Shown here: piece by piece, positions 46,626 through 58,300 of the stretch | Position numbering within the stretch: position 1 is the first letter of the stretch | Layout: every line of letters starts with the position of its first letter | Source: Microvelia longipes | Lineage: Eukaryota > Arthropoda > Insecta > Hemiptera > Veliidae | Direction of reading: 5' to 3' | Assembly (NCBI GenBank): GCA_018340805.1 | Contig: JACMZG010001863.1 | Coordinates: 22,826,548 to 22,890,547, forward strand | Length of the DNA: 64,000 nt | Notes under the pieces: model-generated | Database searches by the model: none | Told to the model about the DNA's origin: nothing | What the model saw: the letters and a program-made list of their open reading frames with translations, nothing else | Made by a program: the position numbers and the translations under genes

Positions 46626-48025
46626 GTAGTATATAATAGGTAAAAATTAATAATTACTTGAACTGATAATAAGATGAACTTTAGCACATATGTAGACTTA
46701 AAACATGGCTGCATGTGTGCCATATCTCAATTGATAGCAACATTTTTCGGCGTTTATGATTATTATAAATGTTTGCTCATTAAGTCATTAATAACCGGAT
46801 AGCAAAACTAGAGAAACAATAGATTAATTTTTGTACCAAGAGTGGACTCTCAAGCACGCAATACACTGGGAGCTACGATGATAACAGACATAAACACACA
46901 CACACATTCAGACAGACAACATGAAAACCACTTAGAAATTCTTAAAAACACCTTAAACAGATAATTCCGGTGACATCCCGGTTTCGGATAGTTTTGCAAA
47001 CAATGCTTTTCCTAAATACCTGCGGTGTATTTTTTTACTAATCGTTTGTTTACTATATTTTAATTATTATATATTAATCATTATTATTATTACGATAAAA
47101 AGTGGGTCTCTGGAGAATCTTGGACAACTATAACCTTTCTCTATTAGGTTATTATTCAGTAGTTTATGTTAACTAATCACTTTTAGAATAGTTTCAGGAG
47201 GCGATATTAATTTTTCTACCCCTCTTAAATTGAGGAGGGGTTCAACAAAACAGAGACTGTAAGCACTGTGGCGATTATGGGCGAACCTAATCAAACTTTA
47301 CAGGTTACACCCCAAGTGTAGTTGCTAAAAGTTAAAATAAATTCGATTTGTAAAATTAATAAAGTTCTTAAGCCAAAATTAAAAAATGTCATTATTATAA
47401 TTACAATTAAATTATTTACAGATTACATAAAAAGTTTGTCGTAAAAATAACACTTATTTATAAATAAATTCGAATAATTGTTATAAATTTATTTTTTATT
47501 ATCGACCTTATTTTCACAAAAGAAAAAATGTTCCCTTATACAGCTTTAAAGAATTTTTATGTGTGAAATTTTTTATATATTTTATGATAAAGTGAAAACA
47601 TAATATTTTTAAAACTTTAATAATAAGAGTAAGCCTAATAAAAATATTATTGTAAAAAGCGTGCTTGTTTCAGAAATTGCAAGCTTAAAAACATGGAGTA
47701 AAAACATATTTCTTGACGACTTAGAGAAAACATTAAAAATTGGATACACCATGAGAGTGGGATTTATTGCCGCCTCCAAGGTGTCTCCAAACCAGTATAT
47801 CGAGCGTAAAAATTAATTATTTTATCTTGTTTACTTTACATGTTTTCTTAATTTAACAGTTTCTTAATTTTTAATTAGACTTCCTTAAGAGGCATTAAAA
47901 TGAATGTATCGAGAGGTTAATTAAGTTTAATGGATTTAAGGTGGTTATAAAAAGATCTGTTAGATTCTTTAAAATATTTATAGTAAGCATTACTGATATA
48001 TACATACATACATACAAACACACAC

Positions 48026-48092
<67 letters not shown>

Positions 48093-50845
48093 CCTGTGTC
48101 ACTCCTTAATAAATTCAGTTAAAAGTTCTACATCACGATTTGTGTAAATTGATAAAGTATAACGAATAAGCCCATTCTGTGGTAATGACACAATCTAACT
48201 ATTTAACAATCTAATTTATATTTTATGTATGTATTATGTATTCAAAGTAATACATTATATAAACTACAAACAAGCATTAGTTGTATAAGTTGTAACATTG
48301 TTGTGTTTGACAGCTTTTGATGTTTCATGCAATCGATACAGGGGAAACTAATCAAGCAGAAACCCTACTCTTTGTCGAGTACTCTATCAAAATGATGATA
48401 TTGATTCTCTTAACATGTCATAACACAAACACATCAACAGTTTTCATTTAACAACTTACTTTTACCAAGAAAATTACTAAATAGAAATATCTAATATCTA
48501 AGTTATTTATTTTTTTTTACAGTGGCAGCTTTTAGATTGAACATTTAGGGTTTTTCAATATAAGTGGACAAAAAATCAACTATTTCCAACATTTAAGCAC
48601 CCCAATTCTTACGGCTTTTTAGCTATTTTTTTGAGAATTTAAAAGGGTTACCCCTGAACCTTTCTTCCTTAGAGTATCGATTCACTACGCTCCTCCTTAC
48701 CGCACTTCGGAATCTTTTCGCATTATATTGCAGTACGCCTTCGGACTCGCTTCGCTTGTCTTTACGTAGTAAACACATCCGTTTTACTAAAGGAACGAAG
48801 AAAAAAGTCTCTCCACAAAACAATAATTTATTCAAACCGCATTCAACCCAACATGAGGCCATCATCAGTGCCAGATATAACATTATAGAAAAAAATAATG
48901 CTGGATATAATCATAGAAAAAACGGCTAGGAGAAAGACATTAAAGGTAAATACGTGTCAAACAGTGGAAATTGCAGTTTTCCTTCTTTCCTTTTTAGACT
49001 TGACGATGTCGTTGAGTCGCTGCAGCATAACATTAATAATACATAACAAAAACTAAAGGTATACTAGCCATATTAAAACGAAACTTAGTACACTCATTTA
49101 TTACTTTAAAGGATACACTTGTCACAAATTTCAACTAAAATATTATTTTTTTGTTTTTAGAATTTTTAAAAAAGGTATTATTTTAGGTATTAAAAAAGGT
49201 ATGAATTGGACAAAAAATGAACCAATGCTAATAATGAGATAAAACTTGGTATATGTTGTTCTTCTATAGGAATCCACGAGTCCCAAAGTTCAAATTGATC
49301 TTAACATATTTTCGCGTTTAATGGATTTTCCTAATGTAATTAACGTAATAAAATATTTTCCTGAAAGGAAAACTATACCTAAAAATGTACTTAAAAGTTT
49401 CAACTCTGTAACACAAAAACACTGGGAGCTACGACACTAACAGACACACGCATATACATACAGACAATTTTGTAAAACTACTAAGGAGGTCTTAAAACTA
49501 TAGGTTTAGGTGAAATCTGGTTTAGGGTTTTTAGTGCTAACACATTACTTCCCAATATGTTTACGGTAAAAATAAGGAAAAGTAAAAATAAGTGGACAGT
49601 GCGCAACCTCGAGATCCGCCTACAAATTTATGAATTATTCTAGAATGAGTAAATGAGCTACAAATAAACATTTAAGAGAATATTGCGCAATATTAAAAAT
49701 TGTTGTAACTGCTAAAAAATAGTATAAAATATTAACTTCGGAATCATTCATTTGTTATTTATGAAACTTATGTTTGGGAATAAAATTCAATAAAATTGTT
49801 TTTTAAACAAGTTCTTTATTGGCAAAAGTATACAATATTAATAAAACTGTTAAATTAAATTGTATGAAATACTAAAGCAAAACTATTACTTTTTTATTTG
49901 AGGTTAAATTTCAATTTGACTTTATAAAAACTTGCAATTATTACATAGAATAAAATATTAAAAAGTTCTTTTCCAATTCGGTTAAGATTATGTAAATGAT
50001 TGGTAGAGAAAAGTTTAATAAAGTTAGTGAGAAGAAATGGGAATCTCTACAGTAGAGCCTTCCTTAACAATTCCATGGCCTGGAAGAAACCCCTAGTGAA
50101 GAATATCAAATAATAAATGCTTATCTTTACCACTAGTTTTAAAAGAAGAGAAAAGCGAAAGCCTAACCCAAGATCGAACTTTTTGCCCTCAGCAGACACA
50201 AAAACCTTTAAAATATTTATGAGATAAGTTTTTTGTTTGGTAGTATTGAATTCGAAACAGTTTCTCTCTTTAACAGAGTAGATTTTCACCTAGAATAGGA
50301 CAGATGAAAAGTTAAAAGATAATGGAAAATGAAATGCAGCAGAGATAAGATAAAACAGAGAAAAAAAAGTTCAAAATAAGAACATTTCACAATAAGAGAG
50401 ATTGAATTTAAAAACACCTCAGACAAGTACATAAGAAGTTAAAATAAAAAAAAACGTTCTCATATATCATAGAAGTTTTAGTGAATTAGAGACAAAAATT
50501 AGATTAAGACAAATGGATAAGCAAGGAAATACAATAAAAATAATCTATGATGCACAAAATAAATAATAAAACTTTAAGAAGAGGAATCAAAGTTTAAAAT
50601 CTTACCTTAATAATTAAAGACCAAATATATTATCACAAATAGATTGATAGCGAAACACACGTATTGCAACGTTTTATTATTTTAATTGAATACAAATATT
50701 TATTGTAACTTTATACGGCACTATAATATTTTTCTTTTTGATTATTTTACATAAAAATTTTTCACTGTTTGTTAGAACATAATATTTAAAGTATTAGCTA
50801 CTGGTTAAGGAATGTTATTTATTTAATTATAAATTAAATAGGAAC
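46450..50845 (-). repeat. Giant palindrome unit, copy R2 (inverted, complete)
   Basis: A complete reverse complement of F1, ending at 50845 with ATAAATTAAATAGGAAC, the mirror of the F1 outer end. It is nearly identical to F1 over most of its length. Differences are mainly one-base changes in homopolymers (for example six A versus five A in the AAACAAAAAC block near 50225). The flanking bases outside F1 and R2 show no obvious target-site duplication. Confidence 0.9.
47674..47816 (+). other. Possible exon-like patch inside the palindrome unit (also at 41465-41607 and, - strand, 38828-38970)
   Basis: After TGTTTCAG this patch reads 46 codons to TAA: IASLKTWSKNIF, LDDLEKTLKIGYTMRVGF, IAASKVSPNQYIERKN. 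It is less AT-rich than its surroundings and identical in the three clean copies. The opposite strand is also open for about 60 codons (YWFGDTLEAAINPTLMVYP), so strand and reality are unsettled. An upstream candidate exon at 47198-47258 (acceptor GTTTCAG, donor CT|GTAAGC, peptide GDINFSTPLKLRRG) ends in a phase that does not fit this one. I recognise no family. Confidence 0.25.
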
Positions 50846-51779
50846 AATGAAAACGTCGTTTTTATTAAATTATTATAAAATTAAATAAAATTTAGGAACA
50901 AATAAGGTAAAAATGTTTAAGTTTGAAGTAAAAAAACTAAAAGAAATACAATATGAAGACAGTCTTATTAAAATATTTGAGCGTATTAAACTAATAATGG
51001 AAATAAATCTATATAAAATATTTCGCGAAGGAACTTATTTTTGTCTTAGGGTGATAAAAGGGCATCAGACTAGAGGTACATGTTGGGGAATGGGCTGCTT
51101 ATAGCAGACTGACGATCTCGACATAGGGGGGAATCTTGAAATAAAGATAGAAATGAAAATACATGTCTAGGCATTTCTATAGGATTTTATAAATAAAACG
51201 AGTACCCCCAAGTAAATATCTTTATACATTAGAGGGTAAATAGTCAGCTGACGTGTCATGAGTCGAGACATGTTCCGAGGGAGAGAATCATGTTGAGAAC
51301 CACAGGAAACCATCAGAGAAAAGTACAGGAAAAGGAAGGAAACCAGACTATGGAATTATAATGACTTTAGATAATATTTAAGATGAAAAATATTTAGAAT
51401 AGTATATCCGGTTTCAATGGGGGGTTATCGATGTTTTATAATGGTACGGATTGATTGGGATGAGTTGACATTATTAGCCGGTCTTCAAATGAAAAGCTCC
51501 TAGTCAATGCAAGTTTTAAAAGCCTTAAATAGACTTGAAAAGAATCAAGTCAATCTGTTTGAATATCAGAAGTCAAGATGCTTATTATGAGGAATAGCAA
51601 GGAAGTTCCTCACATTTGGCACAATTATTAGGGCTATGAACTCTAGTGCTAGCTTTCAGTATTAGAAATTATATTAGACCAGTCATTATGATAATAAGTT
51701 TTGCACCAATATACAGAATTCCACTTAGACGTTTTGTTGCGTCTAGAACTGTAACTGCTTTTTGTAATTTTATTTTGAA
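50846..51779. other. AT-rich DNA right of the palindrome; no gene recognised
   Basis: A 63-codon open frame at 50913-51104 is lysine and isoleucine-rich and not protein-like. Around 51095-51270 occur the words GATCTCGACATAG and GAGTCGAGACATG, which resemble the TCGAGACAT motif of the 11230-12070 cluster. Confidence 0.4.
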
Positions 51780-52260
51780 TATAATAACATTTTTATGAAT
51801 AATACCCCCTTTTATTATATGAATAATAGAAGGAGGGAGTATTTAAGAGAGAAAAATGTGACACCCGCTTTAATTATCAAATTACCTTGTTCCGAAACAT
51901 TTACAGATCTTAAAAATTAAAAAGTATTGGTTTTCATGTATGTATGAATGGATGTCAGTTCACAGTACACAGAACGGGGCAGAGAGCTTAACCGAATTAG
52001 ATGAAATAGTAAGTAAATCAAATTTATGATTGGAAGAACTAATTAGATTTTGGGAAAAAATCAACAAAACGTCTAACAATTTTAAATATAATGGATTTGT
52101 AAAAATGCCAACAATTGTCGAAAAAAAAATTGCCAGAAATATCTGCAAGTGTTAGAATGTAGTGTTCTGAGTCTAATAATACCTTAATACATATTGTGGC
52201 AAGAACAGTTCTCGAGATACCAAAGTACAGAAACCGGCCCTTTGTTTTTTATGCTTTTTG
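51780..52260. repeat. Dispersed repeat, copy B (homologous to 14640-15140)
   Basis: Same blocks in the same order as copy A, including AAAAATGTGACACCCGC, TAATTAGATTTTGGGAAAAA and GTTCTCGAGATACCAAAG. It is the less decayed of the two in its central part. The family is unknown. Confidence 0.6.
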
Positions 52261-52353
52261 AAGAATAAGAAATTATAGTTCAATATTTGGTAATCAATGA
52301 ACTGATCAATGAAGTTTTTGTTTCACCATTAAGTTCGTAGAACTTCCACATTA

Positions 52354-52650
52354 TTGCACAAATAGTATAAACTATAGGGTTTTAGTTCTACAAATATTAG
52401 AGAGACACAATTATTTATTTATAAATTGCGATATATATTTCGACTAGCTCTGTAGTCATCTTCAGGCATTATCACAAAATGTCTGTGATAATTTGATTTG
52501 ATTATCACATTGGCATGATTTTTTGTGATAATGCCTGAAGATGACTACAGAGCTAGTCGAAATATATATCGCAATTTATAAATAAATAATTGTGTCTCTC
52601 TAATATTTGTAGAACTAAAACCTATAGTTTATACTGTTTGTGCAACAATA
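52354..52650. mobile_element. Palindromic element with hammerhead-like motif
   Basis: The arms at about 52354-52480 and 52520-52650 are nearly perfect reverse complements around a 40-base loop. On the + strand (52535-52562) the right arm reads CCTGAAGATGACTA, CAGAGC, TAGTCGAAA. CTGAAGA and GAAA are separated by a GACTA/TAGTC stem, and a potential short helix GCA/TGC encloses the motif. The left arm carries the same motif on the - strand (52438-52465). This resembles a type I hammerhead core such as Penelope-like elements carry, but has one extra base between CUGAAGA and the stem. The palindrome is direct observation; the ribozyme reading is inference. Confidence 0.6.
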
Positions 52651-54689
52651 TTTGGTAGATTGTTTTTATTGTATTATGTTTTGTATTCTCCCATGTTTCT
52701 TTTTATTTCTTAAGTATTTAATAAGTGTTTTATCAATTTAAACTCACCTAAAAAATGTAAAGCTGTATACAATTTTTTTAAATTTTACTTTCAATTAAAT
52801 CGAAATAGTTGTTAGTAATGCCAATTCATTGTATTGAACATGTGTCAGAGAGAGAACTTGAACCTGCATTTCAACCCACCCCTTGTAAATTATTTTATTC
52901 AACCAAAGGAACCCATGTGTCATTATGTCCGGCTCTTTTATGAGGTGCAAAACACTTGTTAGTAAAAATAACTTACAACAGTAGATTCCCTTAACATACA
53001 TTTGTCACAGTTGATTTTTAAAACTTTTTTTTAGCATTCGAAACATGAATAGAAACAGGAAATTGAGGTTAGAGCACTGTAAGCATGAAATCTATTGGTT
53101 TTGCTTCAAAGAGGTCGGTTCACGTAAAGGGTAAACTTCACCCTAACATGAGTTAATGTAACATGTTTAAGACATTCCAACCATTCTAAATTAAGATAAA
53201 TTAGTAAAAACTTACTACATAAATTTGTTCAAAAAGTTATTAACTGGTACATACCTGAAACAAATAAAACAAATTGATTAAATTTTTGAATAATTTGCAA
53301 AATTAAAAGATAGGCTACACAAAGATAAAAAAAATGCAAATGTATAAAGACCAATAGCTGTTTAACAGTGTTATACATAAATACTTCTTTTAGTTATAAA
53401 TCTTCAGATAGACAGTAAGTTGATATGGAATGATGAAACAAACATTTTCAATGCTTTGCTTCTTTAATTCATTTTTATAATTTTTAATCAATTTATTAAT
53501 TAATGTATCGCGATTATGCTTATTGAGTAGGCCGCATCACTTTTGTAAATAAAAACGGAATACACAATAAGAGACAAAGAGGATCTATAACTAGGGTAAA
53601 ATGTGTTAAAGTCTTAGTCGCTAAATAACAAACAAAATGTAATTGAATTTGGGTTACGTTTTAAAGATCAATCAATAATTAAAATTAATTTGTTCTTTAG
53701 TTTATGTGTTGAAGATTGCTTCCTCCAGTTTCTCCTGTTGGCAGAATTTCTCCCTGTTTCAAAGTATAAAGATACTTACAAACAGGAGAAATTGGCAACG
53801 TCAGCGCTGATTGATTTGAGCTAACATCGCGATAGGTTAAGTTATTTAAGGTAAGAAGAACGAAAATGAAACGTCAGAGGCTTCTATCAGAACAGTAACT
53901 ACTTAAAGATGAAGAACTCCGTAAACACACGTATGCCATTTACGCATCGTTTACTACATATGTAAAGCAATTGACATCTTCCAAAGCAATTTGGCATCGG
54001 ATATATACGAAGTGGTGCGTTTAGTTAATTTTTAGAATCTAATAAGCATCTAAAAAATGTCTGATTAAATTTAATATCATGGTTTAAAATAAACAATAGT
54101 TTAAAACAGCTGAATCTATTATAGTCTTTACATTTATTATTGGATTGGCTAAAGAGAATCTTGAGACAGGTCGTGGAACTCGAATCAGAAAGAGTCGACA
54201 TTAAACAATTTCGCGCATCGTGTCAAAGAAATGTTGGCTGAGGTTCAAGATAACTATGGAAAACAACCCGGACCTTCTGAAATGCACGGACCATGCTATT
54301 AATGTCTCCCTAGGCATTAAATATAACTTGATACCGTAAAACATAAGCTAATTAATTATTAAATAAATTATGATTTCCAAAATTATTCTTAATCTGTGTT
54401 TTTAATTGTAGTGTGTGAAATAACCCTTGGCATAATGAAACTATTTTAAATAAATAGACAGGGAAAATTATCTGGTAAAAGTCTTAAACACTTTTAGTAT
54501 TTAGAGTGGGATGTTTTTGAGAGGGATACGGAAGTATAAAATCATTAATTCCAACTAATTCACAAACATATTTGTTCTGAATACGCATCAGTTCAGGAGC
54601 AAAAATGAGTTAAAAATAAATAATGAAAAATTAACAATCTTGCAATCAATTTTTACTTTTTCTCATTTATACCGTAGGTGTATAAGAAA
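52651..54689. other. No gene recognised
   Basis: AT-rich DNA. Around 53718-53795 TTTCTCCTGT and its inverse ACAGGAGAAA face each other across about 60 bases (CTCCTGTTGGCAG..AACAGGAGAAATTGGC), a small decayed foldback. A less AT-rich patch at 54160-54290 reads open for short stretches in two frames but has no convincing exon borders. Confidence 0.4.
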
Positions 54690-55330
54690 AGTTTGTGTTT
54701 GCGAAAAAATCCAAAACCGGGATATCACATGAATCGTCCTCTTCAGGTGTTTTAAGGCCTCCTGAATGGTTTTCACAATGTTGTCTGTCTGTTTGTGTGT
54801 GTGTGTGCGTTTGTCTGTTACCATCGTAGCTCCCAGCGTCTTTATGGTAGAGTTGAAACATAGTACAAAAATCAATCTATGGGTGTAGTTGTGCTATTCA
54901 GGAAATAGCATTGTCTGAATAGCAAGACGGCATTAACCCGCAATAATGACTAATAAAAAGTATAAAAATTGGGAAATAATCTAATTGAGATGAAATTACA
55001 GAAATAATGTATACCTTTACGTAAAAAACAAGTGCAATAAGTTTTGTTTGGATACGACAAGTATATTTACGGTTTATGTTAGATCATTAAAGTTAAGCAG
55101 CATCGAGCGTGTTCTTGCATGAAAGAACCAGCAGCTCTTTCCAGAGGTGACCGCTGGAAATAAAGCAAATGTATTTACTATCTTAGGAAGAGCAAGGCGC
55201 GTCCGAAAACATGTTGCAGAAGGTTTTTTGGTAATTTTTATATTCTGAGGACGAGCGAAGCGAGTCCAATGTAGGGAGGGTGAGCGTAGAAAATTCGATG
55301 TAATGAGGAAAAATTCCGAGGTTTTCTTTT
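54690..55330 (+). repeat. Diverged copy of the palindrome's internal module
   Basis: It has the same order of blocks as F1 36900-37990 and 39650-39830. AACCGGGATATCAC is followed by CAGGTGTTTTAAGGC, GGTTTTCACAATGTTGTCTGTCTG, (GT)n, CATCGTAGCTCCCAG and GAGTTGAAAC. Later come GCAGCATCGAGCG, GCGTCCGAAAA and GAGCGAAGCGAGTCC (about 55253-55268), then GAGCGTAGAAAATTCG. No ORF is conserved between copies. This shows that the palindrome was built from a repeat family present elsewhere. Confidence 0.7.
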
Positions 55331-58300
55331 ACCCAATTTGTTTAATGTTTTATACGTTTTGATCAAGAGAGCACACGCATATTTTAGTATTCTTTGCTCT
55401 ACTGAGGCAATTATTATCTTTTTGCAAGGTAGACGAGAAGTGTTTGCTCAAATAAAAGAGTTAAAAGTTTTCTTTAAATGTTGGGCAGGAAGGAAAAAAG
55501 GGTTAACTCCTAAAAACAATTACACGAAGAAGAGAAAGGGTGTACCCAGAGGGATTTCTACTCAAACCAGTCTGCGTCACACAAAAATCCAGAAAAAAAC
55601 TATGTGTGAGAGGGAGGGGTTAAAAAAATAGAAGGTTTGGTGGCTCCTGATCGTTGTTGAAAGTGCCATGGGGATAAAAACCACAAAGACTGCAGAAAAA
55701 GGGCTAGATTTTTTATTTTACTTCCACTGTGTATTTACTCAAAAAATCGACTCCAATTTATACAATGAGGTGAAAAACTTTATGCTTGTTCAAGGAAAAA
55801 CTAGATATAGAGAAACCCGGTCCTCAATCAAATAAAAATCTTTCCCAATAATATTTAACCCAATCTTAAAAATATTTCTAGCTATTTCACTAAACAAATA
55901 TGTGTAAAAACTAGTCTGGTGCATAAATGTAAATCTTGGGATAAAAAGTTTTAGTTACCAAATAATGCTTTAATTTGTATAAAGCCTTGTATTTTACATT
56001 ACGTGTGCTGCTGTGAAGGAAGTACTTTACAGTGCTGTGAAGTTTGTTAAATCTACTTAGTTGTCCTAGTCATGTATAGCACCTTAACTAGTGAATAGAA
56101 AACAATGTGTTATTTGGAATGACTTGGCATAATCCCAATATTCACCAATATTATCTCTAGATTTAAACCAGTTTAAGCAAATTTTCAAAGATTCTTTTTG
56201 TTAAATAGAATTTAAAGTAGTTAATTACTACAAATTCAAGCAATGATTATTCATTGCATATATACTGATATATTTATTGATTAATTTTACCGCACAGGAG
56301 TTTTGTCAATAAATAAATAAAAAATTAATAATATATATACAAATTATTAAAGCCTAATAATGCTGTTTATTTAGCATCTAACTTAAAAATCGGGTACGGG
56401 GTGGTTTAGTACTGCGTACTCACAACACTTTACTTTATCTCTATACCTTCGGTAGTAGGCGAGAAAGTACAAAAACAAATTGTTACAAATTAATAAGTAC
56501 TCTTTGAAACTGTTTTCATTTTTATATAAATATACTCTGTTATGGAAACAAATTACACTTATCATTTGCGTAACTCCATTGAAGTTTTAAGACTAAAAGG
56601 CTTTTTGGTAAAAAGGAAAACTAGGAAAAGACAATAGTACAGTCGGTAAAAGGAGAAAAAATCTTAAAATCTAAAGGAGATAAAAAAACAAACCGTGTGA
56701 TAAGGGTTGGTCGACGCTTTAGAGAAAAAGGACCACAAAGTAAGATAGGCTTCTAGAGCCTTTACCCCTGTGGTCCATTTCAAAGGACACCATCGGATTC
56801 CCTTTAACTTGCCAAGTGCTTCTAGAAGACATTTCCAAAAAAAAGCTCTTCTTGGTTGGATCCTTGCTATTTAGGGTTCCCAAAGGAAAAAGAAATAAAA
56901 CTGTTGGAAAGAAAGAAAGGCTGATAAGGAAATGGAACTTCACCTATATAAGAAAAGAGTACTAACTTAGCAAATATATTATAAGTTTCGGGCTTTTAAC
57001 GAAAGAAGATTAGAAAAGTCACTTAGTTTAAATTCAATTACAAGGATGGGTTTACGGAAAATATCTTATCATGCAAACCTTAACCATGGATTATCCGTAT
57101 TCAATTTATGTCTTACGGCATATTTGATTGCTTGACTATGCCCATAAAACATTCATCACAAACATTCATTAATTATTATTGATCCTATTATAGATCTTTT
57201 CAAAAGTTGATAATCACTTAAAACGAATAGTATCACCTGAAAATATAAGGTGAAGAGAGTAACGTTGATCAATGGTTAGCAATATCATGTTTTGCTTACT
57301 TTACACGGTAACAAAACATTATTTAGACTATATCAGTTTCATACATCCTATCAATTTTATAATCTTTTTCCTTGTTTTGCTATTTCCAAACCTATCACAT
57401 CGTAATACAAACGATTTTGTACCCGGCTTTAGAGAATAAAAAAAATAGGAAAAAATTCAATTAAACCTCCAACTGACCCGATGAAAATCCTGCGAGGAAA
57501 AAAAAACTTTGAAACATTCATTTTGTATTTACAGTGTAGTTAGTTGTATTGTATGTCCCCCGATGCCACTCGAAATTGTTTTTTACCTGTCTGTGAGCTT
57601 TGGTATCCATCTCTTTTGTGAGCAAAAAGGGCTTAAAATCGTTATTTGAGGTGATTCTTTAAATCCAACTCCCCCCGCATAAAGGGGCAATTTAGTCTCT
57701 ACCTATCTACCACTCGTAATTTTATAATTTTTATGTTAATGATAAGAGAATAAAACCGAAATAAGCCCGTTTATAAACCAGGAAACTTGTAGTCATGATT
57801 GGTTATTTTACTGCTCTATATTAATTTTCAATTAAGAAATTCTTACATATGTAAGAAGATATTTGATCAGGAAACCCATTTAAAACTTGGCGTGCAATGG
57901 TAATCACTTTGTATTGAGTGTTTCGTTGAAATTATAATTTATAAAAATAAAATATTACTAGTAATAAAAGTAAAAGAAAATATGTGATAGCTTCTAAAAG
58001 ATATATTGAAGTATTAGTAGAAAAGACTCATGTAAAAGGTTTGATGGATTTACAAGGAGATATGTTGGGAAATGCTGGAGATGTGGGTATCGACCTAGCT
58101 AGCAAACCTGGCAATCGGCTTCATCTCCCTCAAGGCAGAGGAGAAAATGAAACTAGTAATAATTTATCTGCTGGTAGGAAAACCCTTCTCTGTATCGCGA
58201 TACATTCTACACATGGTTTCAAACAGTAAGGAAGACTTTGGAATGGATTTATCGTCAAGAAATGTAATTGTCCCCCTAAGGGTTGGTCGGTTCTCAGCAA

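Noticed and set aside
50047..50289. 80-codon open frame at the outer end of R2
   Set aside because: It opens with GTG rather than ATG, and the matching frame in F1 is broken by a one-base difference in an A run. No recognisable motif.
54160..54300. Possible exon
   Set aside because: Two frames are open over short stretches but acceptor and donor are weak and both frames stop; nothing recognisable in the peptide.
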